NCBI GenBank assembly: GCA_012103315.1
Contig: WLWZ01000007.1
Coordinates: 1-64,000, forward strand
Length of the DNA: 64,000 nt
Source: Alphaproteobacteria bacterium
GTDB lineage: Bacteria > Pseudomonadota > Alphaproteobacteria > MPNO01 > UBA2964
Direction: 5' to 3'
This document shows, in pieces, positions 16,305 to 24,477 of this stretch (its first letter is position 1; each line of letters begins with the position of its first letter). A program made the translations under genes and the position numbers. The notes beneath the pieces are model-generated. The model had not been told where the DNA came from and made no database searches. It saw nothing but the letters and a program-made list of their open reading frames with translations.

Positions 16305-17380
16305 GCGTCCATGAAGGCCCCGAAGACGCAATCCAAGTCTCACTACTGACTGGATGGCTGGGGAGCGGCAAGACAACGCTCCTAAATGCTCTGCTCAAAC
16401 ACCCTGACATGGCAGAAACCGCTGTTCTGGTGAATGAATTCGGCGATATCGGTATCGACCACATGCTTGTCGACACGGTTGACGAGAATATGGTCAAGTT
16501 AACGACGGGCTGCTTGTGCTGTACGGTGCAAGGGGATTTGAGCCGTTCGCTACGAGAACTCTTCCTAAAGCGCGTTAAAGGCGAGGTGACCCAGTTCAAG
16601 CGTGTCTTGATCGAAACCACTGGACTCGCTGACCCCGCTCCCATTCTCCACACATTGATGAATGACCCAATCATTGCATCCAGGTTCTTTCTCGATGGCG
16701 TCATTTCTACATCTGATGCCGTCTTTGGGCATGGGCAACTCGACCGCCACGAAGAACCTCGCAAACAAGCAGCGGTCGCAGACCGGATCGTCATGACAAA
16801 GGTTGATATGGCGAAACCTGAAGCGATGGATAGTCTCGAAACACGCCTCAAAACTCTTAATCCAGGCGCTAACATTATACGTGCAGCAAATGGTGCAATT
16901 GAGCCTGACGCCTTGTTTGGCTGCGGTCTGTACGACCCAGAGAGCAAAAGCTTTGATGTCCAAAACTGGCTGCGCGATGAGTCTTTTCGGGAAGATCATG
17001 ATCATGATGATCACGGACATGATCACGAAGATCACAAGCACATGCACGATCCTGAGCGTCATGGTGACGGCATCTCGTCATTTTGTATGCGGTATGAGGA
17101 GCCAATTGAATGGCCTGCCTTCGTTGCGTGGATACAGACCCTCATCACCCATCGTGGTGAAAACCTGTTACGGATCAAGGGCATCGTAAACATTGACGGT
17201 GAAGAAAACCCTGTTGCTATCCACGGCGTTCAGCACATCTTTCATCACCCGGTCAGACTACCGGAATGGCCAAGTGACGACCAGGACACACGAATTGTCT
17301 TTATCACCCGTGACCTCGACCAAAAGGTCATCCAGGACAGTCTCGACGCCCTTCAACAGGCAGCGAAGAAGACCGAGTAA
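16301..17380 (+). CDS. COG0523/CobW-family GTPase, putative zinc metallochaperone
   Basis: 359-residue G3E GTPase. Walker A is GWLGSGKTT at residues 18-26, the metal-binding CxCC motif is C71-L-C-C74 in TTGCLCCTV, and a His/Asp-rich loop follows at about 230-255 (DHDHDDHGHDH). The C-terminal CobW_C domain begins around FCMRYEEPIEWPAF. Known members insert cobalt, iron or zinc into client enzymes (CobW, NHase activators, ZNG1/YeiR). Coupling by ATGA to hisI, encoding a zinc enzyme, makes a zinc delivery role the most likely. No Zur box was recognised upstream of the pair. Confidence 0.9.
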   Translation: MSVHEGPEDAIQVSLLTGWLGSGKTTLLNALLKHPDMAETAVLVNEFGDIGIDHMLVDTVDENMVKLTTGCLCCTVQGDLSRSLRELFLKRVKGEVTQFKRVLIETTGLADPAPILHTLMNDPIIASRFFLDGVISTSDAVFGHGQLDRHEEPRKQAAVADRIVMTKVDMAKPEAMDSLETRLKTLNPGANIIRAANGAIEPDALFGCGLYDPESKSFDVQNWLRDESFREDHDHDDHGHDHEDHKHMHDPERHGDGISSFCMRYEEPIEWPAFVAWIQTLITHRGENLLRIKGIVNIDGEENPVAIHGVQHIFHHPVRLPEWPSDDQDTRIVFITRDLDQKVIQDSLDALQQAAKKTE

Positions 17381-17408
17381 ACGCATTCCATTCCATGCGT
17401 TGACAGTA

Positions 17409-17436
17409 AGCGCTATATCCGCCGATATATAGCGCT
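17409..17436. promoter_or_regulatory. ModE-like palindrome (Mo-box) before modA
   Basis: A perfect inverted repeat AGCGCTATAT / ATATAGCGCT with an 8-base spacer (17409-17418 and 17427-17436) lies 22 bases before the modA start codon. Proteobacterial ModE operators have the form of CG-TATAT arms with a 6-8 base spacer, which this closely resembles. It fits molybdate-dependent repression of modABC. No modE gene is in the window. Confidence 0.7.
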
Positions 17437-17457
17437 CAAGTTTGGCGGGAGGTCTTT

Positions 17458-18216
17458 TTGGTTAGAGTTGTAATCGTTTTTTGCACGATTTTTGTATCAT
17501 TATCGACGACTGTTGCCCTACGAGCGGAAAACATCTTGTTTTTTGCCGCCGCGAGCACTGCAGATGCCCTAAACGCCGCAATTAACGCCTATCCCAGCAA
17601 GAAAGTCCGTATTCGGGTTTCCTATGCTTCTTCGGGCGCTCTTGCACGACAAATCGAAAACGGCGCCCCCGTCGCGCTTTTCCTTTCAGCCAGTCCTCTC
17701 TGGACCAAACGCCTCACTGCAAAAAACCTACTCGCCAAAGATCGGAGTAGCCCATTTTTGGGTAATCGTCTGGTTCTCGCGATCCCGCAAACTGGAAAGC
17801 TGAAAATTAAGATCGAAAAAGGTTTCTCGCTCGCATCCATGTTGGGATCTGAACGTTTGGCGATTGCCGATCCAGCTCATGCCCCCGCAGGCATTTATGC
17901 AAGAGAATCCTTGAAATCTCTCGGTGTCTGGAAAGACATTTCCCGCAAAACTGCTCGAGCAACTGACGTCCGGAGTGCTTTAGCGCTCATTCAACGCGCC
18001 GAAGTCCCGGCTGGTATCGTTTATCGAAGTGATGTTGTTGCCGTCAAAAACGTCAAAATTATCGGGACATTTCCAAAAAATACACACCCGCCGATTATCT
18101 ATCCACTGAGTATCGTCAAACAGTTTGAAACACCGGCCGTTCGAAAGTTCTTTGATTATTTGCGAACACCAGTTTCTGTCGAAATCTTTCAAAAATTCGG
18201 CTTCGAAGTGAAATAG
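17458..18216 (+). CDS. modA: Molybdate ABC transporter substrate-binding protein
   Basis: 252-residue periplasmic protein with a signal peptide (VVIVFCTIFVSLSTTVALRA). The TTG start is supported by GGGAGG at 17447-17452. ModA features are FFAAASTADALNAAI, the SYASSGALARQIENGAPVALFLSA oxyanion-binding region split across two loops, and ADPAHAPAGIYARESL. It binds molybdate or tungstate and passes it to ModB. modB begins 3 bases after its stop. A ModE-like palindrome precedes it, implying repression when molybdate is plentiful. Confidence 0.93.
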   Translation: MVRVVIVFCTIFVSLSTTVALRAENILFFAAASTADALNAAINAYPSKKVRIRVSYASSGALARQIENGAPVALFLSASPLWTKRLTAKNLLAKDRSSPFLGNRLVLAIPQTGKLKIKIEKGFSLASMLGSERLAIADPAHAPAGIYARESLKSLGVWKDISRKTARATDVRSALALIQRAEVPAGIVYRSDVVAVKNVKIIGTFPKNTHPPIIYPLSIVKQFETPAVRKFFDYLRTPVSVEIFQKFGFEVK

Positions 18217-18219
18217 AGA

Positions 18220-18918
18220 ATGGATATCTTCACACCCTTAGAGATCGAGGCGATATGGCTGAGCCTTAAGATTTCATTTTGGGCCATGCTGTGGAGCATG
18301 CCGCTTGCTCTTGGGACCGCCTGGATCCTTGCCCGATGTGATTTTCCGGGAAAGTTTCTCTTCGATGGCATCATCCACCTGCCCCTTGTCTTACCGCCGG
18401 TCGTCATTGGCTATGTCCTGCTCGTTCTTATGGGTAAGCAAGGCATAATCGGAAAATTTCTCTACGATACCCTTGGCATTACATTCACCTTCTCCTGGCG
18501 TGGGGCCGCTGTCGCCGCCGGCATTATGGCATTTCCTCTCATCGTCAGGGCTATAAGACTATCCCTGGAAGCCGTCGATCAAAGGTTCGAGGCTGCCGCG
18601 CGGACACTGGGTGCTAACCCTATCTCAGTCTTTTTGACTATCACCCTTCCACTAACTATGCCGGGCATAATCGTTGGGGCAATTCTGGGCTTTGCCCGCT
18701 GTCTCGGCGAGTTTGGCGCAACGATAACTTTCGTTTCCAATATTCCAGGGGAAACCCGGACGTTGCCAATTGCCCTTTATGGCTTTTCGCAAGTGCCCGG
18801 GGGCGAAGAAGCAGCATTTCGAATTGTTGTCATTTCCGTCGTCATTGCGTTATTCGCTCTTGCCGGATCGGAAATCTTGGCGCGTCGTATGCAGGCGAGG
18901 ATCGGAACTGGTTCATGA
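18220..18918 (+). CDS. modB: Molybdate ABC transporter permease
   Basis: 232-residue inner membrane permease with about five to six transmembrane segments. The hallmark sequence LPLVLPPVVIGYVLL follows the first helices, and the EAA loop reads EAAARTLGANPISVF. FARCLGEFGATITFVSN is the typical ModB ending region. It pairs with ModC ATPase to move molybdate into the cytoplasm. It lies 3 bases after modA and overlaps modC by an ATGA, so the operon is tightly coupled. Confidence 0.94.
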   Translation: MDIFTPLEIEAIWLSLKISFWAMLWSMPLALGTAWILARCDFPGKFLFDGIIHLPLVLPPVVIGYVLLVLMGKQGIIGKFLYDTLGITFTFSWRGAAVAAGIMAFPLIVRAIRLSLEAVDQRFEAAARTLGANPISVFLTITLPLTMPGIIVGAILGFARCLGEFGATITFVSNIPGETRTLPIALYGFSQVPGGEEAAFRIVVISVVIALFALAGSEILARRMQARIGTGS

Positions 18919-20048
18919 TAGCGATTGATGTCCAAAAACAGCTCGGTAGTTTCTCGATCTCCACGAAATTCGAGTCTCAAGCGCGTGGCATAGTCGCTCT
19001 TTTCGGCCAGTCTGGCTCAGGGAAAACATCAATCATCAACATGATTGCTGGATTGCTCAAACCGGATAGTGGCCGTATCGAAATTGACGGACGAGTTCTT
19101 TTCGATGCCGAAAACAATATCAACTTGAAGATCGAAGAACGCCGGATCGGCTATGTCTTTCAGGAAAGCCGATTGTTTCCTCATTTATCGGTCCGACGCA
19201 ATTTACATTATGGCCGTAAACGAGCACCAACAGGTGGTCGAGAGGTTGATTTCGATCAGGTGATCGACGTCCTTGGCATCGGTCATCTGCTGGACCAGAA
19301 ACCGCTCACGCTATCAGGCGGTGAACAACAGCGCGTAGCCCTGGGTCGGGCCCTCCTCTCAAACCCCGATATACTATTGATGGATGAGCCACTGGCGTCG
19401 CTTGATGTCGCCCGCAAATCTGAAATACTTCCATTCATTGAAATGGTTCGCGACAGTTTTGATGTCCCGATTGTCTATGTAAGCCATGCGATCGATGAGA
19501 TTATTCGGCTCGCGGATACCCTCGTTTTAGTTGATAACGGGGAAATAGCGGCCGTTGGACCGGTAGAAGCACTCACCAGTCGTCTCGATCTCCGACGCCT
19601 CACAGGGCGCTACGATGCCGGGTCCGTTATCCCCGCAACGGTTGATAGTCATGACGAAAAATATGGCCTTACCACCCTCTCCTTTAATGGAGGTACATTG
19701 CGCGTACCTCACGTGACCGCGCGAGAAGGAACTAATGTTCGCGTTCGTATTCGGGCACACGAGGTCTCCCTCTCTTTACAAAAGCCAGATGGGGTAAGTC
19801 AGATCAATGTTCTTCACGGAAAAATCCGCGAGATCGGAGGCATTCGTGACAATCATGATGGCACAACCCCACACGACATCGATATCTGTGTCGATATTGG
19901 CGTCCCGCTATGGGTCCGCATTACGAGGTGGTCTTTAGATCAAATGGCGCTCTCTGAGGGAAAAGAAGTTTATGCGCTCATAAAAAGCACATCCATCGAT
20001 CGTCAAAGCCTTGGCCAGAAAACACACATTACGGAGATTAAAAAATGA
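18915..20048 (+). CDS. modC: Molybdate ABC transporter ATP-binding protein
   Basis: 377-residue ATPase. Walker A FGQSGSGKTS, signature LSGGEQQRVALGRALL, Walker B ILLMDEPLASLD and the switch histidine in YVSHAIDE are visible. The C-terminal third (about 270-370) matches the Mop/TOBE domain that binds oxyanion and regulates transport, with VRVRIRAHEVSLS. It overlaps modB at its start and the small ABM gene at its end, both by ATGA. Energises molybdate uptake. Confidence 0.94.
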   Translation: MIAIDVQKQLGSFSISTKFESQARGIVALFGQSGSGKTSIINMIAGLLKPDSGRIEIDGRVLFDAENNINLKIEERRIGYVFQESRLFPHLSVRRNLHYGRKRAPTGGREVDFDQVIDVLGIGHLLDQKPLTLSGGEQQRVALGRALLSNPDILLMDEPLASLDVARKSEILPFIEMVRDSFDVPIVYVSHAIDEIIRLADTLVLVDNGEIAAVGPVEALTSRLDLRRLTGRYDAGSVIPATVDSHDEKYGLTTLSFNGGTLRVPHVTAREGTNVRVRIRAHEVSLSLQKPDGVSQINVLHGKIREIGGIRDNHDGTTPHDIDICVDIGVPLWVRITRWSLDQMALSEGKEVYALIKSTSIDRQSLGQKTHITEIKK

Positions 20049-20338
20049 GTATCGCTCTTTTCGTTACCCTGGATTTCAACGATGGGGCCATGACCGGATA
20101 TCTTGAGTTAGCCCATCAGCACAAAGCGCGGGTGTTGAAAAACGAACCTGGCTGTCAGCAATTCGAGATTCTCATTCCGGATGATACCGAAAACCGAGTG
20201 CATCTATTCGAAGTCTATGATGATGAAGCGGCGCTCGAAATTCACATGAATTCCGACTACATGCAGATGTATCGGGAAAAATCCGGTCCGATGTTGGCGA
20301 ACCGTCATCTAAATCGCTGTAAGGTGAACGACGCCTGA
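20045..20338 (+). CDS. Small ABM-family (quinol/antibiotic biosynthesis) monooxygenase
   Basis: 97-residue ferredoxin-like fold protein of the ABM family: LFVTLDFNDGAMTGYLEL, the conserved EPGCQQFEI strand, and FEVYDDEAALEIHMNSDYMQ. Relatives include YgiN quinol monooxygenase, LsrG isomerase and heme-degrading IsdG types. It starts inside the last codons of modC (ATGA) and so is translationally coupled to molybdate uptake, which is an unusual position; a link to molybdenum use is not established. Its stop is directly next to the convergent OsmC gene end. Confidence 0.85.
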   Translation: MSIALFVTLDFNDGAMTGYLELAHQHKARVLKNEPGCQQFEILIPDDTENRVHLFEVYDDEAALEIHMNSDYMQMYREKSGPMLANRHLNRCKVNDA

Positions 20339-20854
20339 TTATTCAGCTGGCTCAACTTCCCAGGTCACATCAAGCTCAACGTCGGCGGAACGCAGCAGGT
20401 TCATGACCGGGCAACGATATTCCACGTTGTCCTGAAGCTTCTTAACCCGATCAGCGGGTTCATCAGTGTACAAAACTATTTTGAGCTCAATTTTTTCAAA
20501 ATAAGGCCGAATACCCGGAACACCTTTAGGACCGCGCACATCCACCTGTCCTGAACATTCGAAATCTACACCGGTGTAGCTAAAGCCAATTGCATCGGCG
20601 ACGCCCTTAATAATCACCCCGTCACACCCGACCAGAGATACAAGCACGTTTTCAAGCGGACTGACCGCGGTATTGGTGCCACCCATCGTGTCCGGTTCAT
20701 CGGTTGCAACAATATCGAAATGACGAACCCTAACCTCGGTTCGTGTACCGGCATCATTGCGCGCCGTTAAAGTACGAATGCCAAGCTTTTTAGTTTCGGG
20801 GTCGATACTCGGGGCCAGCATGTCGGCCAGTTGCACACGTTCAGTCATCGCCAA
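20339..20854 (-). CDS. OsmC-family peroxiredoxin-like protein
   Basis: 171-residue OsmC/Ohr-superfamily protein. The two redox cysteines are in SLVGCDGVII and VEYRCPVMNLL, spaced as in YhfA/OsmC-like proteins. Family members reduce organic hydroperoxides; the YhfA-like subgroup has no proven substrate. Cytoplasmic. It is the last gene of the minus-strand transport operon, 10 bases after the permease gene, so probably co-transcribed. Confidence 0.86.
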   Translation of the reverse strand: MAMTERVQLADMLAPSIDPETKKLGIRTLTARNDAGTRTEVRVRHFDIVATDEPDTMGGTNTAVSPLENVLVSLVGCDGVIIKGVADAIGFSYTGVDFECSGQVDVRGPKGVPGIRPYFEKIELKIVLYTDEPADRVKKLQDNVEYRCPVMNLLRSADVELDVTWEVEPAE

Positions 20855-20864
20855 TCCCTGTGTA

Positions 20865-21626
20865 CTAGTTAGTTTCGGTGTCGCTTTGCTTTGGACGCCA
20901 ACGAAGAATGTAATCCTCTACCTTGTCGAGGATAGAGTTCAGGATCACAACGATCATCATCAAGATCAAAACGCCGCCCATGACCCCTTCCATCGCCAAC
21001 TGTCCGGTATTTTCCATCATCCGGAAACCGAGACCCCGTTCTGACGCGATGAATTCCGCCACCACGGCGCCCACGAGCGCTTGTGGAATCGCAATACGGA
21101 GCCCAGCGGTGATCCACGGGCTGGCATTTGGCAGCGTCACCCGAAAGAAGAGTTGCCAACGATTGGCGCCAAGCACCCGCGCTGTATTGCGCAAATCCAG
21201 ATCAGCGGCTCTCACCCCTTCGTAGGTGTTAAAGAACACCAGCATGAAGGTAACCATGCCTGCCATCATCACCTTCGAGAGGAGGGCGATGCCGAACCAA
21301 GCTATGAAAACTGGTGCCAAGGCAATACGAGGAATGCCGTAAACCGCGAGGACATACGGCTTAAAGATCATCGCCGCCTTTTCGCTCTGCGCGAGCAACA
21401 GCCCACAAACAAGTCCTATGATCGCACCAAAAAAGTAGCCAATGGCAGTTGCTTGGAAGGTAGATTGAAGATCGGGCCAGAACTCCCCATTGAGTCCACC
21501 ATACTCTACAAGATATTTCCCGATCTCCGACGGGTTGGACAAAAGATCCCCACCAAACAATTGCCAGGCGGAAAGTAAAATAACCGCGACCATGACGCGC
21601 CAGAATGTAAGCTTATAGACATTCAT
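20865..21626 (-). CDS. ABC transporter permease, SsuC/TauC type
   Basis: 253-residue membrane protein from ATG 21626 (MNVYKLTFWRVM), which overlaps the ATPase stop as ATGA; an upstream in-frame codon at 21665 would extend into the ATPase gene. About six transmembrane helices are seen. The EAA loop reads NTARVLGANRWQLFFRVTLPNASPWI and the ASERGLGFRM motif of the nitrate/sulfonate/taurine permease group is present. It forms the channel of an importer with the adjacent ATPase and NMT1-like binding protein; the ligand is not determined by sequence. Confidence 0.9.
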   Translation of the reverse strand: MNVYKLTFWRVMVAVILLSAWQLFGGDLLSNPSEIGKYLVEYGGLNGEFWPDLQSTFQATAIGYFFGAIIGLVCGLLLAQSEKAAMIFKPYVLAVYGIPRIALAPVFIAWFGIALLSKVMMAGMVTFMLVFFNTYEGVRAADLDLRNTARVLGANRWQLFFRVTLPNASPWITAGLRIAIPQALVGAVVAEFIASERGLGFRMMENTGQLAMEGVMGGVLILMMIVVILNSILDKVEDYILRWRPKQSDTETN

Positions 21627-22417
21627 AGCGCCGCCACCTTCGTCTCCTCTCCAAGATGTTCCCAAATTCGATCGTAAATAGACCTAAAGGACGGTTCGCT
21701 CTGAATACTAAAAATATCCCGCGGTCGCGGGATATCGACAGGCACCACTTCACTGACCCGTCCTGGCCTAGCTGACATAACGACAACGCGATCCGCCAAG
21801 GCAATGGCTTCTGTCAGTTCATGGGTAATAAAGATAACCGTCGTCCCTGCTCGCTCCTGCCAAAGTTCTAGAAGTAGGTCCTGCAATTGCAAACGGGTTT
21901 GGGCATCGAGCGGCCCGAAAGGCTCGTCCAGCAAAATGACTTTTGGATCATAGGCAAGTGTCCGGACAATATTGACTCGCTGGCGCATGCCACCCGAAAG
22001 TTCGTGACGATAGTGGTTTTCAAAACCATTCAACCCGACCCGGTCCAGCAACTGACGGGCTCGGTCGAGCCGTTCTGCCTTGGTACCAATACCCTGCATT
22101 TCCAGACCGAACGTTACGTTCTCAATAACCGTTCGCCAGGGAAACAGATTGTCAGACTGGGTTACGTAACCGATTTCTTTATTGATTCCACGACTTGGTT
22201 TCCCCCGAAACAACACGTCGCCGGTCGTTGCATCTAGTAATCCAACGATCACATTCAGGGCGGTTGACTTCCCACAACCGGAGGGGCCAACCATGGTGAT
22301 AAACTCACCCTCATTGATGTCGAGATCCACTTCCGAGAGCGCCACGACGTCTCCACGCTGTGCGTGGAAGACGCGCGACACATCCCGAAGCGATATAATC
22401 GGCTCGGATTCAGCCAC
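21623..22417 (-). CDS. ABC transporter ATP-binding protein, SsuB/TauB type
   Basis: 264-residue ATPase. Walker A GPSGCGKST, Q-loop GYVTQSDNLFPW, signature LSGGMRQRVNIVRTL, Walker B VILLDEPFGPLD and H-loop FITHELTEA are complete. The GGMRQR form and FPW after the Q-loop are typical of nitrate/sulfonate/thiamine-precursor importers. It follows the binding protein gene by 31 bases and overlaps the permease gene by ATGA. It energises the importer. Confidence 0.92.
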   Translation of the reverse strand: MAESEPIISLRDVSRVFHAQRGDVVALSEVDLDINEGEFITMVGPSGCGKSTALNVIVGLLDATTGDVLFRGKPSRGINKEIGYVTQSDNLFPWRTVIENVTFGLEMQGIGTKAERLDRARQLLDRVGLNGFENHYRHELSGGMRQRVNIVRTLAYDPKVILLDEPFGPLDAQTRLQLQDLLLELWQERAGTTVIFITHELTEAIALADRVVVMSARPGRVSEVVPVDIPRPRDIFSIQSEPSFRSIYDRIWEHLGEETKVAAL

Positions 22418-22448
22418 TTTTCTTTACTCTGCTACGCGGTGAAAAATC

Positions 22449-23435
22449 TTACTGGTATTTCGCCGTGTAGGTGTCAAAAAGTTGATCGGCTGAAACGTCT
22501 TTACGACCATCCAATAGCATCGTGTTTTTAGCCATCTTCTTGGTGACGTTCCCTTTCAGGTTTAAAGCAGGCTTAACCGCCTTGATAGCCAACTCACCAA
22601 TTGGTGCTTTCACCTTCTTGAACTCACCTTTGATGACGTCAAAGACCTCCTTAGCTGATTTCTTGCTAATTTCAGCCACGGCTTTCCGTGTCGCTCGGAT
22701 CATTGCCTTAACGACACCAGGGTTTTTGTCAGCAAATTCCTTAGTCGTGACGATGCTCTCCATCATGAATGGATCAATTGACGGGTCAGCGCCCGCAGCA
22801 TTGTCGACCCACATGACAGCAAGGCCTCGTGCGATGGCAATGCGGTCTGCTGGCGGTGAAATGGCGAAACCATCAATCTGGTCCCGTTTCAAAGCCGCGA
22901 GAAGCGACGGCGGGCCACCAATGGCAATGATCCGTACATCTTTCGGACCTAAACCACCGACGCGAGTCAGATGTTTTAGCTGCTTATGCGTTAGAGAGCC
23001 CGGACGCGTCATTCCAAGACGGAGGCCTTTCAGAGCCGCGGCGCGTTGTTTCAAAGGAGCACTCGCTGAAATACCCAATTCCTTTTGCTTCTTGGCGCTA
23101 ATCACGACACTGATCAGATTACGCTTATAGAAGTTATAAACGTTTAGGAGTTTCCGCTTCTTCTTAATTGCCCCAATTTGGTAGGTACCGGCGTAGGCCT
23201 TAAACTGAACGTCACCAGACATCAAAGCAACCAAGTCTGGTCCGCCGCCGCGTGTCTTGATCTGCGTCACGTTCAGACCTTCTGCTTTATAAAAACCAGC
23301 TGCTTTAGCATAGCTGATTGGCAAGAATGCAAAGCTCGCAACCGCCTGTGTGATTTTGATGTCTTTCATCTTCTGGGCTTCTACCCCAGAGGCTGCAACG
23401 CAAAGCGCAGCCGTCGCCAATAACAACGTCTTCAT
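22449..23435 (-). CDS. NMT1/SsuA-type ABC transporter substrate-binding protein
   Basis: 328-residue periplasmic binding protein with signal peptide MKTLLLATAALCVAASGVEA. The mature start (IKITQAVASFAFLPISYAKA) and AAGFYKAEGLNV, then RGGGPDLVALMSGDVQF, match the NMT1/SsuA group that binds sulfonates, pyrimidines, riboflavin precursors or aromatic acids. Strongly basic overall. It is second in the operon FAH - binding protein - ATPase - permease - OsmC. The neighbouring FAH gene hints at an organic acid ligand, without proof. Confidence 0.88.
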   Translation of the reverse strand: MKTLLLATAALCVAASGVEAQKMKDIKITQAVASFAFLPISYAKAAGFYKAEGLNVTQIKTRGGGPDLVALMSGDVQFKAYAGTYQIGAIKKKRKLLNVYNFYKRNLISVVISAKKQKELGISASAPLKQRAAALKGLRLGMTRPGSLTHKQLKHLTRVGGLGPKDVRIIAIGGPPSLLAALKRDQIDGFAISPPADRIAIARGLAVMWVDNAAGADPSIDPFMMESIVTTKEFADKNPGVVKAMIRATRKAVAEISKKSAKEVFDVIKGEFKKVKAPIGELAIKAVKPALNLKGNVTKKMAKNTMLLDGRKDVSADQLFDTYTAKYQ

Positions 23436-23477
23436 TTCTCTCTCCCTTTGATTTTATATCGATTGATACGAATTGAC

Positions 23478-24374
23478 TTAGACGACAGTATTCTCAAGAA
23501 CACCCAATCCGTCGATAGCTAATGTGCAAACATCGCCTTTTTTCAAGAATTTAGGTGGTTTAAATCCGATCCCAACGCCGGCGGGAGTCCCCGTAGCAAT
23601 AATATCGCCAGGTTGTAGGGTCATGCTGCGCGATAATGTTGCGATCAAGGTGGGGATATCGAAGATTAAGTCTTTCACCTGAGCACGTTGACGAACCTCC
23701 CCATTGATCTTGGACTCAACAAAAAGCTTCTTCACCTGTCCAACTTCATCTGCTGTCACCAGCCAGGGCCCCATGGGGCAGAAACCATCAATGCTCTTAC
23801 CCAAGAACCATTGCTTGTGCTTGGATTGCAAGTGTCGCGCCGTCACATCATTGACAATGGTGTAGCCAAAGACGTGTTTCAGAGCGTCTTTCTTAGTGAT
23901 TTTGCGTCCACCTTTGCCAATAACGACCGCAAGCTCAACTTCATAGTCTACTGATTTCGTAGGATCGAGATGGCCAGGGATATCATCACCTGGCCCAATG
24001 ACACTGCTCGGTGCCTTTGTAAATATGATCGGACAATCAGGAATAGCGCTCGCACCAGCGGTAGCATTAAAGCCGCTTTTGTCGAATTCATGAGCATGGT
24101 CGTGATAGTTTTTTCCGACGCATAAAACGTTTCGGCGTGGCACCGGGATGGGCGCTGTTAGCTTAACGCGTGATGCTTTTAGACGGGCTTCTTTCTTACG
24201 GGTTGCCGTCGCCCGACCCAACGCCGGCAATATTCCTGGCGCAGCCGCAATGATATCGGTCATGTCTGTTGGTAGCTGAGGCGCCGCGATAGAAAGATTT
24301 ACGACTGTCGCGCCTTCATCAGTCAGAACACCGATATGCGTTTTCTTCCGTTGAGTAAAAGAAACAAGTTTCAT
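23478..24374 (-). CDS. FAH-family hydrolase (second paralogue)
   Basis: 298-residue FAH-superfamily enzyme with the metal pair in SVDYEVELAVVIGK, NDVTARHLQ, and the signature ATGTPAGVG. The N-terminal cap (about 1-80) and the AtVCVGKNYHDHA-like segment (CVGKNYHDHAHEF) place it with 2-hydroxyhepta-2,4-diene-1,7-dioate isomerase and acylpyruvate hydrolase relatives. It heads the importer operon, 42 bases before the binding protein gene. It probably acts on a compound taken up by that importer; the substrate is unknown. It is clearly diverged from the paralogue at 1061-1975. Confidence 0.88.
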   Translation of the reverse strand: MKLVSFTQRKKTHIGVLTDEGATVVNLSIAAPQLPTDMTDIIAAAPGILPALGRATATRKKEARLKASRVKLTAPIPVPRRNVLCVGKNYHDHAHEFDKSGFNATAGASAIPDCPIIFTKAPSSVIGPGDDIPGHLDPTKSVDYEVELAVVIGKGGRKITKKDALKHVFGYTIVNDVTARHLQSKHKQWFLGKSIDGFCPMGPWLVTADEVGQVKKLFVESKINGEVRQRAQVKDLIFDIPTLIATLSRSMTLQPGDIIATGTPAGVGIGFKPPKFLKKGDVCTLAIDGLGVLENTVV

Positions 24375-24477
24375 TGATTGGTCCTATTCTATTCGAAAAT
24401 TTGGAAAGACTTGTAACCAGCAGTCCCGATTCTAGACACCGCTGATCGCAGATATTTGTCTAATACTGGTATAGGAT

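Noticed and set aside
22522-23130. 202-codon plus-strand frame opposite the NMT1-like binding protein
   Set aside because: Antisense to a clear signal-peptide protein, no recognisable domain and no ribosome-binding site supporting it.
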